Positions 44,805 to 53,508 of a stretch of 64,000 nt of DNA are shown one piece after another. A program made the position numbers and the translations under genes. The notes below the pieces were generated by a model. It was given only the letters and a program-made list of their open reading frames with translations, was not told where the DNA came from and made no database searches. The DNA is taken from positions 930,001-994,000 of the forward strand of contig NZ_JAPCKJ010000001.1 in NCBI RefSeq assembly GCF_034439435.1, read 5' to 3'. Source of the stretch: Sarcina sp034439435 (GTDB lineage Bacteria; Bacillota; Clostridia; Clostridiales; Clostridiaceae). The stretch's first letter is position 1. Every line of letters begins with the position of its first letter.

Positions 44805-45344
44805 TTGGAAATAGGAGATAAAATCAGAAGTCTCAGAGTGGCCAAACAGTTAACTCAAGAAGAATTAGCAAATAGATGTGAATTATCTAAAGGATTTATT
44901 TCTCAACTTGAGAATGACCTTACATCCCCATCTATAGCTACCTTAATAGATATATTAGATATATTAGGAACTAATTTAACTGAATTCTTTAGTGAGGATA
45001 CAAATGAAAAAATAGCCTTCTCAAAGGATGATATGTTTGAAACTGAAAATGAAGAATTAAAGTACAATCTTATGTGGCTAGTTCCTAATGCTCAGAAAAA
45101 CGATATGGAACCTATAATGATAACTCTTGAGCCAGGAGGTCAATATATTGAAGAAGAACCTCATGAAGGAGAAGAGTTCGGATATGTTCTATCAGGAGCA
45201 ATATATCTTCATTTAGGAGATAAAAAAGTAAAAGTGAGAAAAGGTGAGAGTTTTTATTTTAAACCTAAGGCTAATCACTACATTTCTAATGCAGGGAAAG
45301 TCTCTGCAAAAGTTATTTGGATAAGTACTCCACCATCATTTTAA
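44805..45344 (+). CDS. XRE-family regulator with cupin domain, polyamine operon
   Basis: The 179-residue product has an N-terminal XRE helix-turn-helix (about 5-60, LTQEELANRCELSKGFISQLEN) and a C-terminal cupin sensor domain (about 105-175, PHEGEEFGYVLSGAIYL). This PuuR/PotR-like layout is typical of regulators that bind a polyamine. The start is TTG after GAGGTG. potA begins 31 bases downstream on the same strand, so the regulator and transporter are probably one autoregulated operon. Confidence 0.88.
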   Translation: MEIGDKIRSLRVAKQLTQEELANRCELSKGFISQLENDLTSPSIATLIDILDILGTNLTEFFSEDTNEKIAFSKDDMFETENEELKYNLMWLVPNAQKNDMEPIMITLEPGGQYIEEEPHEGEEFGYVLSGAIYLHLGDKKVKVRKGESFYFKPKANHYISNAGKVSAKVIWISTPPSF

Positions 45345-45375
45345 TATAAACATTTAGAAAGCAGAGGTGTTAGAT

Positions 45376-46425
45376 TTGAAAGATAATAATATTATTGAAT
45401 TAAAAGGAATAACTAAATCATATGGAAAAGATACAATTTTAGATAATCTTTCCTTAAACATTAAAAAGAATGAATTCCTAACTCTTTTAGGACCTAGTGG
45501 ATGTGGTAAAACAACCACTTTAAAAATTATAGCTGGCTTTGAAACGGCAGATAGTGGTCAGGTGGTCTTTGAAAATAATATTATTAATGATATACCACCT
45601 TATGAAAGACAGTTAAACACTGTATTCCAAAAATATGCTTTATTTCCTCATATGAATGTATATGAAAATATAGCTTTTGGATTAAAATTAAAAAAATTAC
45701 CTAAAAATGTTATAGATGAAAAAGTTAAAGAAATGCTTAAATTAGTTTCTCTTGAAGGATATGAAAAGAGAGATATTGAAGCACTTAGTGGTGGACAACA
45801 ACAAAGAGTTGCTATAGCTAGAGCTTTAGTAAATGAACCAAAAGTCCTTTTATTAGATGAGCCACTTGGCGCATTAGATATGAAACTTAGAAAAGGTATG
45901 CAAATAGAACTTAAAAGAATACAACAAAAATTAGGTATTACCTTCATTTTTGTAACACATGACCAAGAAGAAGCTCTAACAATGTCAGATACAATAGTTG
46001 TTATGAATAAAGGAGAAATCCAACAAATGGGTAGTCCAGAGGATATATACAACGAACCTGCTAACTCATTTGTAGCAAAATTTATAGGTGAAAGTAATAT
46101 AGTTGATGGAACTATGTTAGATGACTTTAAGGTTGAATTTGCAGGAAAAGTTTTTGACTGTGTTGATAAAGGTTTTGAAAAGAATGAGTCTATTGAAGTT
46201 GTAATAAGACCAGAAGACTTTGAAATGGTTAAATATGAAGAAGGTATGCTAAAAGGAACTGTTACTTCAGTTATCTTTAAAGGTGTTCACTATGAAATGG
46301 AAGTAAAGGATGAAAACTACACTTGGATATTACACAATACAAAACATGCTGAAGTTGGAGCTAAAATAGGCTTATCTCTTGACCCTGAAAGCATACATAT
46401 AATGAAAAAAGAGAGTGATGTTTAG
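45376..46425 (+). CDS. potA: Spermidine/putrescine ABC transporter ATP-binding protein
   Basis: ATPase of the polyamine importer, 349 residues. Walker A GPSGCGKTTT (near residue 37), signature LSGGQQQRVAIARAL and Walker B VLLLDEPLGALD are intact. The C-terminal part (about 240-349) is a TOBE-like regulatory domain. The open frame has GTG three codons upstream, but that GTG is part of the ribosome site AGAGGTG, so TTG 45376, six bases later, is the start. potB follows after 2 bases. Confidence 0.95.
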   Translation: MKDNNIIELKGITKSYGKDTILDNLSLNIKKNEFLTLLGPSGCGKTTTLKIIAGFETADSGQVVFENNIINDIPPYERQLNTVFQKYALFPHMNVYENIAFGLKLKKLPKNVIDEKVKEMLKLVSLEGYEKRDIEALSGGQQQRVAIARALVNEPKVLLLDEPLGALDMKLRKGMQIELKRIQQKLGITFIFVTHDQEEALTMSDTIVVMNKGEIQQMGSPEDIYNEPANSFVAKFIGESNIVDGTMLDDFKVEFAGKVFDCVDKGFEKNESIEVVIRPEDFEMVKYEEGMLKGTVTSVIFKGVHYEMEVKDENYTWILHNTKHAEVGAKIGLSLDPESIHIMKKESDV

Positions 46426-46427
46426 AA

Positions 46428-47273
46428 ATGAAAAGTAATAATAAAAATTTATCCTTTGCAGCTTATCCATATGTCGTATGGAGTGCTATATTTATAGTTA
46501 TACCTTTACTTTTAATAGTTTTCTTTAGTTTTACAAGTAAAGTTGATGGAAGATTTGTATTCTCTCTTGAAAACTTTCAAAGATTATTTGAGCCAATATA
46601 TTTTGGAGTTTTTGTGCGTTCTATATGGCTTGCAGTTTTATCTACAGTATTATGCTTAATTTTAGGATATCCAATAGCTTATATAATTTCTAAGCTTCCT
46701 ATGAAGAAAAGGAATATTTTAATACTTTTATTTATATTACCAATGTGGATGAACTTCTTACTTAGAACATATGCATGGATGGCTATACTTGGTACAGATG
46801 GTCTTATAAATACACTTTTAGGCTATATAGGTATAGGTCCTATAAAAATGCTATATACTGATGGAGCAATTTTACTTGGAATGGTATATAACTTCTTACC
46901 ATTTATGGTTATACCAATATATACTGTACTTATAAAAATTGACAAAAACTTAGTTAATGCTGCTTATGATTTAGGAGCAAACAAGGCTCAAGCTTTTAGA
47001 AAAGTTATATTACCACTTAGTATTCCTGGAATAATTTCTGGAATAACAATGGTATTTATGCCAGCAGTTTCAAACTTCGTAATTCCAAACCTTCTAGGTG
47101 GAGGAAAATACATGCTAGTTGGTAACCTTATAGAACAACAATTTACAACTATAGGTAACTGGAACTTCGGTTCAGCCTTATCAATTTTTATGATGATATT
47201 AATATTAATTTCCATGGGATTCATGTCTAGATATGAAAAAAGTGGTAAAGAAGGAGGTAAACAGCTATGGTAA
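46428..47273 (+). CDS. potB: Spermidine/putrescine ABC transporter permease PotB
   Basis: Membrane subunit of 281 residues with six hydrophobic spans. The EAA loop that touches PotA is seen in AAYDLGANKAQAFRKV, near residue 178. It starts two bases after potA and overlaps potC by 7 bases, so the subunits are made together. Confidence 0.95.
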   Translation: MKSNNKNLSFAAYPYVVWSAIFIVIPLLLIVFFSFTSKVDGRFVFSLENFQRLFEPIYFGVFVRSIWLAVLSTVLCLILGYPIAYIISKLPMKKRNILILLFILPMWMNFLLRTYAWMAILGTDGLINTLLGYIGIGPIKMLYTDGAILLGMVYNFLPFMVIPIYTVLIKIDKNLVNAAYDLGANKAQAFRKVILPLSIPGIISGITMVFMPAVSNFVIPNLLGGGKYMLVGNLIEQQFTTIGNWNFGSALSIFMMILILISMGFMSRYEKSGKEGGKQLW

Positions 47274-48067
47274 AAAAGTTAGGTGATTTTATTTCTAAAT
47301 TTTATTTAGCTATAGTCTTTATATTTTTATACGCACCAATAGTAACTCTTATGATATTCTCATTTAACAGTACTAAGTCTATGGCTGTTTGGGGTGGATT
47401 TACTTTTGAGTGGTACACTTCCCTACTTCAAAATGAAAGAATATTAGAGGCACTTTACTATACTGTATTAATAGCAGTACTTGCTTCTGTTATAGCTACA
47501 ATAATCGGTACTATAAGTGCTATAGGAATTAATAATATGAAAAGAGGTCCTAGAGCCTTACTTTTAAACGTAAACTACTTACCAGTATTAAATCCTGATA
47601 TAGTTACTGGTGTTTCATTAATGACTTTATTTGCTCTTGCTGGCGCATTATTTGGTCTTAAGCCTGGTTTTGGAACTATGCTTTTAGCTCATATAACATT
47701 TGATATTCCTTATGTTATATTATCTGTTTTACCTAAGTTAAGACAATTGCCTCCAAACCTAACTGATGCGGCTTTAGATTTAGGAGCTACACCTTCTTAT
47801 GCTTTAAGAAAGGTAATAATACCTCAAATAATGCCTGGTATAGCAGCGGGATTCTTAATAGCATTTACAATGTCAATAGATGACTTTGTTATAAGTTTCT
47901 TCACAACTGGGCCAGGAGTTTCAAACCTTTCTATAGAAATTTATTCTATGGCTAGAAGAGGTATTTCTCCGGAAATAAATGCACTTTCAACATTAATGTT
48001 TATTGTTGTCTTAGCATTACTTCTTATTGCTAATAAGAAGCAATCTTTAGTGAAAGGAGAGCGTTAA
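47267..48067 (+). CDS. potC: Spermidine/putrescine ABC transporter permease PotC
   Basis: Second permease subunit, 266 residues, six hydrophobic spans. The EAA loop is AALDLGATPSYALRKV. The stretch MSIDDFVISFFTTGPG is typical of PotC. An AAAGAAGGAGG ribosome site lies inside the end of potB. One base separates its stop from the potD start. Confidence 0.95.
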   Translation: MVKKLGDFISKFYLAIVFIFLYAPIVTLMIFSFNSTKSMAVWGGFTFEWYTSLLQNERILEALYYTVLIAVLASVIATIIGTISAIGINNMKRGPRALLLNVNYLPVLNPDIVTGVSLMTLFALAGALFGLKPGFGTMLLAHITFDIPYVILSVLPKLRQLPPNLTDAALDLGATPSYALRKVIIPQIMPGIAAGFLIAFTMSIDDFVISFFTTGPGVSNLSIEIYSMARRGISPEINALSTLMFIVVLALLLIANKKQSLVKGER

Positions 48068-48068
48068 T

Positions 48069-49151
48069 ATGAAAATGAAAAAATTCTTAGCATTAGCTTG
48101 TACAACACTACTTTCAGCTTCTCTTTTTATAGGTTGTGGGCCAAAAAAAGATGAAGAAGTCACTCAAGATAACAATAGTAACGTTCTTTATGTTTATAAC
48201 TGGGGAGACTATATTGACCCTGATCTTATTACAAAATTTGAAGATGAAACTGGAATAGATGTTAAATATGATGTTTTTGATACTAATGAGATAATGTATC
48301 AAAAACTTAAGAGTGGTAATGTATCTTATGATTTAATAATTCCTTCTGATTACATGATAGAAAAAATGAAAAGTGAAGATATGTTAGCTAAAATAGATTA
48401 TTCTAACATTCCTAACTATAAATATATTGGTGAACAATTTAAAAACTTAGCTTATGATCCAACTAATGAATACTCCGTACCTTATATGTGGGGAACAGTA
48501 GGTATTATATATAATACAAAAAAAGTTACTGACCCAGTAGACAGCTGGAATATACTTTGGAACACTAAGTATAAAGATCAAGTAATAATGCCAGATAGTG
48601 TTAGAGATGCTATGGCAATTGCTGAGAAGAAACTTGGATACTCTCTAAACACTGAAAATCTTGATCAAATAGAAGCAGCTAAGAATGAACTTATGACTCA
48701 GAAAAAAGATGGCTTAATCTTAGCTTATATGGTTGACCAAGTTAAAGATGCTATGGTTGGCGGAGAAGCTTCTCTAGCTGTTGCTTGGTCTGGAGATGCC
48801 GTTACAATGATAGAAAGAAATCCTGATTTATCTTATGCTATTCCTAAGGAAGGTTCAAACAAATGGTTTGATGCCATTGCAATACCTAAAAATGCTCAGC
48901 ACAAAGAAAATGCTGAAAAATTTATAAACTTCCTTTGTGAGCCTGAAAATGCTGAACAAAATGTAGAGTACATAGGATATTCTACTCCTAATACAGCGGC
49001 ATACGATTTATTGCCTGAAGATATAAGAGACGATAAGGTTGCTTATCCTGATGAAGCTTCACTAAAAAACTGTGAGGTATTTGTTGATTTACCATCAGAA
49101 ATACTTAGAAAATATGATGAAGCTTGGTTAGAAATCAAGTGTACCTATTAA
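48069..49151 (+). CDS. potD: Spermidine/putrescine-binding lipoprotein PotD
   Basis: Extracellular binding protein of the importer, 360 residues. It is a lipoprotein: a basic start, a hydrophobic stretch and a lipobox ending FIGC (Cys near residue 23). After this come VLYVYNWGDYIDP and a type 2 periplasmic-binding fold with SDYMIEKM, VPYMWGTVGI and LAVAWSGDA, as in PotD. It is the last gene of the operon, ending at a terminator shared with ndk. Confidence 0.95.
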   Translation: MKMKKFLALACTTLLSASLFIGCGPKKDEEVTQDNNSNVLYVYNWGDYIDPDLITKFEDETGIDVKYDVFDTNEIMYQKLKSGNVSYDLIIPSDYMIEKMKSEDMLAKIDYSNIPNYKYIGEQFKNLAYDPTNEYSVPYMWGTVGIIYNTKKVTDPVDSWNILWNTKYKDQVIMPDSVRDAMAIAEKKLGYSLNTENLDQIEAAKNELMTQKKDGLILAYMVDQVKDAMVGGEASLAVAWSGDAVTMIERNPDLSYAIPKEGSNKWFDAIAIPKNAQHKENAEKFINFLCEPENAEQNVEYIGYSTPNTAAYDLLPEDIRDDKVAYPDEASLKNCEVFVDLPSEILRKYDEAWLEIKCTY

Positions 49152-49153
49152 AA

Positions 49154-49180
49154 AAATGCATGTGCTTTGCACATGCATTT
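49154..49180. terminator. Bidirectional terminator between potD and ndk
   Basis: Perfect 12-bp stem AAATGCATGTGC / GCACATGCATTT with a 3-base loop. Confidence 0.9.
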
Positions 49181-49184
49181 TCTA

Positions 49185-49616
49185 TTACCCACAAATTTCT
49201 TTACAAAAAACCTCTGGAAACCATAACTTTATTTCTCTATCTGCACTTTCTATTGAATCAGATGAATGAACTGAATTTTCTGTACCACTTAATGCAAATC
49301 TTCTTCTTATTGTTCCAAATTCAGCTTTCTCTGGATTTGTTGCACCATTCAGGGTTCTTACTTTTTTTATAGCATCTTCTCCTTCAAGAACTAATGCTAC
49401 AAGAGGACTTCTTGTTATATATTTAATTAAAGAATCAAAGAAATGCTTACCCTTATGTTCTTCATAATGTTTTTCAGCAAATTCTTTAGTTATACGCTTC
49501 ATTTCTATAGCTTTTATCTTTAGTCCTGCTCCTTCATAAACCTCTAATATTTTCCCTATTAAATCCCTTTCAACAGCATCAGGTTTTATTAAAACAAGAC
49601 TTTTTTCTAACCTCAT
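49185..49616 (-). CDS. ndk: Nucleoside diphosphate kinase
   Basis: Transfers the gamma phosphate between nucleoside triphosphates and diphosphates through a phosphohistidine. The 143-residue product has the family start EKSLVLIKPDAVERDLIG, RRRFA and the catalytic His in ENSVHSSDS. The ATG at 49616 sits seven bases after GGAGG and is preferred to the TTG one codon upstream. It is a single-gene unit. Confidence 0.96.
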   Translation of the reverse strand: MRLEKSLVLIKPDAVERDLIGKILEVYEGAGLKIKAIEMKRITKEFAEKHYEEHKGKHFFDSLIKYITRSPLVALVLEGEDAIKKVRTLNGATNPEKAEFGTIRRRFALSGTENSVHSSDSIESADREIKLWFPEVFCKEICG

Positions 49617-49802
49617 CAAAATTCCTCCTCAAAATTATTTCCCTTAGATATATTATACATATAATTTCCTATTTATGTAAACATTCACAGAGAAATTTAT
49701 ATAATTATTCATTGTTAATTTATTATTTCCATATTAAATGTAAAAATACATACTTTTTACTTAATATTCTAATTATAATATTATTTATAGGAGGTGTTTT
49801 CC

Positions 49803-50072
49803 ATGATTAGAAAAGATTTTTTAGTAAGAGGTAGAGTTCAAGGGGTTGGCTTTAGGTTCTTTTGTAAATATCAAGCAAGCTTATTGTCCTTGACAGGTTA
49901 TGCGAAAAATCTAGAAGATGGTAGCGTATTTATAGAAATACAAGGAGATGAAACCTCAATAAAAAAATTTAAATCAAATATTTTAAAAGGAAATGGTTTT
50001 TCTAAAATAATATCAATTGATGAAAAAGATCTACCTGTTGATTCACGTGAAAAAAGATTTTCTACATACTAA
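49803..50072 (+). CDS. acyP: Acylphosphatase
   Basis: Small enzyme (89 residues) that hydrolyses acyl phosphates. The active-site loop RGRVQGVGFR with the catalytic Arg and the partner Asn in GYAKNLEDGSV are both present. GGAGGTGTTTTCC leads to the ATG at 49803; a GTG three codons earlier overlaps the ribosome site and is not used. It ends at its own terminator. Confidence 0.94.
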   Translation: MIRKDFLVRGRVQGVGFRFFCKYQASLLSLTGYAKNLEDGSVFIEIQGDETSIKKFKSNILKGNGFSKIISIDEKDLPVDSREKRFSTY

Positions 50073-50114
50073 AAAATAAAGGGTAAATCAAAACTAGATT
50101 TACCCTTTATTTTT
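50072..50114 (+). terminator. Terminator of the acylphosphatase gene
   Basis: An 18-bp stem (core AAAGGGTAAATC / GATTTACCCTTT) with a 7-base loop and a T-run. Confidence 0.9.
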
Positions 50115-50121
50115 GTATCAA

Positions 50122-50215
50122 CTAAATATCACAAGTATCCTGCTCTCTTCCATACCTTACACTACCATTAGTATCAAACTCATCACTTTTTTTGTAATAA
50201 ACATAAGATAGATTA
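50122..50215 (-). other. Short coding-like remnant after the unknown gene
   Basis: In the +1 frame relative to the upstream gene, the sequence past its stop reads LSYVYYKKSDEFDTNG then SVRYGREQDTCDI and a stop at 50122-50124. It has a protein-like composition but no start codon. It may be the old C-terminus of the neighbour, split off by a frameshift, or chance. Confidence 0.3.
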
Positions 50216-50779
50216 TAAATTCTCCCACATATCCTCTATGCTATCATAGTCATCTAAAACTTCATCCATTAATTCTAAAGCATCTTCATTATTCCAAGTT
50301 TCACATTTTCTTATTTTATTTACCTTTATTATATTATCTTCTTTTCCTTCTTTCATAAGTACACATTCTTCACAAAGCTCTTTGTACTTTTTTAAATCTT
50401 CTCTTATAGTATTTTCCACCTCAATAGTTTTAACTCTATTATTATCCTCGTCTCTAAAATCTATAAGTATATTTTCTGAGTTAATTAAATTATTTAAAAA
50501 CTCAAAATGCCAGTTAAATCCATAATTTAGCCATAAATCATAAGTATTTTCTTCATTATCCTCAAATCTAATCATTATAAGAAGTAAATCTAATTTTTTA
50601 TTGCTTATAATACTACTCTTTAAGGCTACTAAAACATTGTCTCCAATCTCTTTTAAAGCATATAAATAATCTTTAACGAAAATTATTGGAACTACTCTAT
50701 CATTAACTTCTACTAAAAGTGGTATTAAAGTTCCTACTTCACTTTCTTTTAAAATATCATCTACAGTTAGAACTGCCAT
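50213..50779 (-). CDS. Unknown acidic protein (188 residues)
   Basis: Soluble, acidic protein with no signal or membrane segment. The N-terminal half is beta-rich in appearance (LIPLLVEVNDRVVPIIFV). The C-terminal half is helical and strongly acidic, ending MDEVLDDYDSIEDMWENL. AGGATGTGAT precedes the ATG. No family is recognised. A coding-like stretch follows in another frame, so the true C-terminus may have been longer. Confidence 0.6.
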   Translation of the reverse strand: MAVLTVDDILKESEVGTLIPLLVEVNDRVVPIIFVKDYLYALKEIGDNVLVALKSSIISNKKLDLLLIMIRFEDNEENTYDLWLNYGFNWHFEFLNNLINSENILIDFRDEDNNRVKTIEVENTIREDLKKYKELCEECVLMKEGKEDNIIKVNKIRKCETWNNEDALELMDEVLDDYDSIEDMWENL

Positions 50780-50902
50780 AATATCACATCCTAAATATTA
50801 ATTACTTGAAATATCTTATATTATATAAGATATATACCATAAATGCCATAATTAAAGCTTTACACCTCCACTCTTATTATTATTGTTATTATCCCCCATA
50901 GA

Positions 50903-50911
50903 TGTTATAAT
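50903..50911 (+). promoter_or_regulatory. Extended -10 promoter of the D,D-carboxypeptidase gene
   Basis: TGTTATAAT, 43 bases upstream of the TTG start. Confidence 0.5.
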
Positions 50912-50954
50912 TAAAAAAGTTTAATGAGACTTTAAAAATTAGGAGAGATGAAAA

Positions 50955-52226
50955 TTGATTAAATTTAAGAAAAAGCTTTTAAGTTCACTATTAGTTGCTT
51001 TATCAGTATCATTATTTTCACCAGTAAAGACAACTGTACAAGCTGCTGAAACTCCTCAGCCTGATATAGTTGGTAAATATGCTGTCACAATTGATTACGA
51101 TACTGGAGAAATTATTTATGCGAAAGGAATTGATGACAGAGCCTATCCAGCTAGTACAACAAAGGTAATGACAAGCCTTATCTTTGCTGAACATGCTACA
51201 AAGACAGATTCTTTTCCATATACTGCAGAAGCCAAAAGCCAACAACCATACACATTAAATGATAGCTTTGGTCCAATACCTGTTGGTGAGGGAATGAATG
51301 CTGATGATTTAATGAAAGCTTTACTTATGTTCTCAGCTAACGATTCAGCCTACGTAATTGCACAAGGTGTAGCTGGAAGCGCGCAAAAATTCAGTGATAT
51401 GATGAATGAAGAAGTAAAAAAACTTGGGTTGAAAAATACTCATTTTGTTACTCCAAACGGATTACATAATGATGATCACTACTCAACAGCTTATGATTTA
51501 GCTGTTATTTTACAAAATGCTTATAAGAACCCTTGGGTAAGCGAAACTATGGGACTTAAAGAAAGTTCAATAACTGTAAACGGGAAAAAAGTACTTTTAG
51601 AAAATAGAAATAAAGAACTTGGTATCGACGGAAATATTGGTGGTAAAACTGGTTTTACAACTCCAGCAGGTAGATGTTTAGTATCAGTTTACGAAAGAAA
51701 TGGTAGAAAAATAATAGGTACTGTTTTAGATTCTCAATATGATGCTAAGGACGAAATTGTATTTAATGATATGAAGAAAATTATTGATTATAGTTATTCT
51801 GTAGATAAAGTTCCTTACATAAAATCAGGAACAACAATAGATACTATTCCTGTTGAATACAAACTTTTCAGATGGTTTGGACCAACTAAAACAATAGATG
51901 TACCTTTTGTTGCAACTGAAAATATAGACTATTATGATAACTATGTAAATGAAAAAGAAACTTCTAAGTCAATAAACTTAAAAGGTATGAATGCTTGGCA
52001 ATTAGCTTCTCATCCTGATTCAGCAGCTGTTACTGTAAAAGAAAGAGCTTACACTAAGGATTATCCTGTTAAAGCTGATATAGGTACATTTACACTTATA
52101 AAAGCTAACTTCTTAAGCTACTTAGGAATATTTGTTATAGCTGTTGTTATAGTTATATTAATATTACTTATCATAAGAGGAATAAACTTAAGAAAACGTA
52201 GAAGACGTAGAAGAAATATATTTTAA
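50955..52226 (+). CDS. D-alanyl-D-alanine carboxypeptidase (low-molecular-weight PBP)
   Basis: Trims the last D-alanine from peptidoglycan stem peptides outside the membrane. The 423-residue product has a signal peptide (1-about 30) and the serine-type triad: Ser67-x-x-Lys70 in PASTTKVM, SAN in MFSANDSA, and KTG in GGKTGFTTPAG. A C-terminal domain is followed by a TM (about 390-412) and a run of Arg/Lys, so it is anchored at its end by a true TM instead of the amphipathic helix of typical DacA. The start is TTG, nine bases after AGGAG. It could serve vegetative wall or spore cortex synthesis. Confidence 0.92.
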   Translation: MIKFKKKLLSSLLVALSVSLFSPVKTTVQAAETPQPDIVGKYAVTIDYDTGEIIYAKGIDDRAYPASTTKVMTSLIFAEHATKTDSFPYTAEAKSQQPYTLNDSFGPIPVGEGMNADDLMKALLMFSANDSAYVIAQGVAGSAQKFSDMMNEEVKKLGLKNTHFVTPNGLHNDDHYSTAYDLAVILQNAYKNPWVSETMGLKESSITVNGKKVLLENRNKELGIDGNIGGKTGFTTPAGRCLVSVYERNGRKIIGTVLDSQYDAKDEIVFNDMKKIIDYSYSVDKVPYIKSGTTIDTIPVEYKLFRWFGPTKTIDVPFVATENIDYYDNYVNEKETSKSINLKGMNAWQLASHPDSAAVTVKERAYTKDYPVKADIGTFTLIKANFLSYLGIFVIAVVIVILILLIIRGINLRKRRRRRRNIF

Positions 52227-52232
52227 TTTTAA

Positions 52233-52269
52233 ATAAAAAAGATTTAGTCTAAGACTAAATCTTTTTTTA
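52233..52269. terminator. Bidirectional terminator
   Basis: Stem AAAAAAGATTTAGT / ACTAAATCTTTTTT with a 5-base loop, between converging genes. Confidence 0.9.
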
Positions 52270-52914
52270 TTATGAATTTAAATCTTTAATAAGCTTTAAT
52301 ATATCTAAAGGCTTGTCTACATAAAAATCCGGCTTACTTTCCTTTAATTTTTCTAGAGGTAATGCTGTGTATGTAACACCACATGTTTTAACTCCAGCAT
52401 TTTTACCTGATAAAATATCATAAGGTGAATCTCCTACCATAATTGCTTCATCAGGAGTTACTCCTAAATCACTACAAGCCTTTAATACTGGCTCACTTTC
52501 TGGCTTATGTTTTTTAGTAACCTCAGGTGTTATAAAGGCATCAAAATAATCAAATATACCCATTAACTTTGCACCACGCTCTGCCATGTCTCTCTTTTTT
52601 GATGTTACCACAGCAAGTTTAATTCCATTACTCTTTAGAGTTTTTAACATTAAATCTACTCCATTAAAATCCTTACATTCATCATCATGTAATTCTAAAT
52701 TTATTTTTCTATAACAATCTATCATTTCTTCTATTCTATTTTCATCATAAGCCTTAAAAGTTTCTTGTAATGGCTTACCATAATTCATGGTAATTTCTTC
52801 AACTGTTGGCTCTAAATTTAACATTGTTTTAAATGTATGTTGAAATGACTTTAATATTAACTCATTAGTATTTATCAGTGTTCCATCTAAATCAAATAGT
52901 ACTGCCTTTATCAT
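52270..52914 (-). CDS. HAD-family phosphatase (PpaX/phosphoglycolate phosphatase-like)
   Basis: The 214-residue product has the HAD motifs in order: VLFDLDGTL (nucleophile Asp), VVTSKK (motif II), KHKPESEP (motif III Lys) and IMVGDSPYDI (motif IV), with a helical cap. The length and order match PpaX, which hydrolyses pyrophosphate from HPr(Ser-P) dephosphorylation, and Gph; the sequence does not decide between them. The start is the ATG at 52914, after AAGGAGACTCTT; fourteen extra upstream codons are dropped. Confidence 0.85.
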   Translation of the reverse strand: MIKAVLFDLDGTLINTNELILKSFQHTFKTMLNLEPTVEEITMNYGKPLQETFKAYDENRIEEMIDCYRKINLELHDDECKDFNGVDLMLKTLKSNGIKLAVVTSKKRDMAERGAKLMGIFDYFDAFITPEVTKKHKPESEPVLKACSDLGVTPDEAIMVGDSPYDILSGKNAGVKTCGVTYTALPLEKLKESKPDFYVDKPLDILKLIKDLNS

Positions 52915-52995
52915 AAGAGTCTCCTTTTCTAACTTAAAAATTTGTATTATTTTCAATAATTATATCATAAAATTAAAAAAAATTTTAAAAACCCC

Positions 52996-53024
52996 TTCAC
53001 AAATTAAGATTTATAGTATATATT
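52996..53024 (+). promoter_or_regulatory. SigA-type promoter of the T-box/asnA transcript
   Basis: TTCACA and TATATT with 17-base spacing; the transcript would start near 53031, just before stem I of the T-box. Confidence 0.6.
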
Positions 53025-53039
53025 AATTATTAAATAAAC

Positions 53040-53330
53040 AAATTGTACAAAGCATTGATAGGAAGAAGTAATCCTGGGAAAGAGTTGCAGCGATTGAGGG
53101 ACGGTGGAAGCCTCATACTATACCTTTGATGAAAAACATCCTTGAGCTTCTAACCGAACTTCAAAATTTATTTTGATTAGTAGACTTAGACGGGTTTCTT
53201 TCCGTTAAAAGAAGGACAGTGTTAAGATGCACTGTTATTAAGTGAGTGCTTTTGTACTAACATAGGTGGTACCGCGGAGATGATTATACAGCCTTCGTCC
53301 TATTAATATAGGATGATGGCTTTTTTTATT
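53040..53330 (+). promoter_or_regulatory. T-box riboswitch, asparagine-specific (specifier AAC)
   Basis: Leader RNA that reads uncharged tRNA. Seen in order: stem I with GAAGAAGTAA on its 5' side; the specifier loop GAAA-AAC-ATC on its 3' side, followed by CTTGAGC exactly as in known T-boxes; a stem III with ACAGTG / CACTGT; the T-box GGTGGTACCGCGG at about 53265-53277, whose TGGT pairs with the tRNA 3' end; and a terminator at 53291-53328. The codon AAC (53135-53137) is an Asn codon and the next gene is asnA. So lack of charged tRNA-Asn should switch on asparagine synthesis. Confidence 0.93.
53291..53328 (+). terminator. Regulated terminator of the T-box
   Basis: Stem GCCTTCGTCCTAT / ATAGGATGATGGC followed by TTTTTTT. 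Its 5' side can pair alternatively with the T-box region to make the antiterminator. Confidence 0.85.
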
Positions 53331-53508
53331 GTCTTCTTTTAGAAATTCAGTAAAACCACATATTGAATTTCATTCTTTTTTATACGTATAAAAACATTTT
53401 ATAAATTTTAAGAACATGTTTGGGGCCAAACAAAAAGATTTATTTAAAAATAAGGTGTAGTAAAAAATCTATACATATCTACACTATTTAATTAAGGAGT
53501 TGTTTTAA
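53331..53508 (+). other. Long untranslated segment between the T-box and asnA
   Basis: 178 bases without a gene. It holds a small palindrome TTTGGGGCCAAA (near 53419) and a longer-range repeat GTGTAG / CTACAC (about 53455-53484). No function is clear. Confidence 0.3.
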
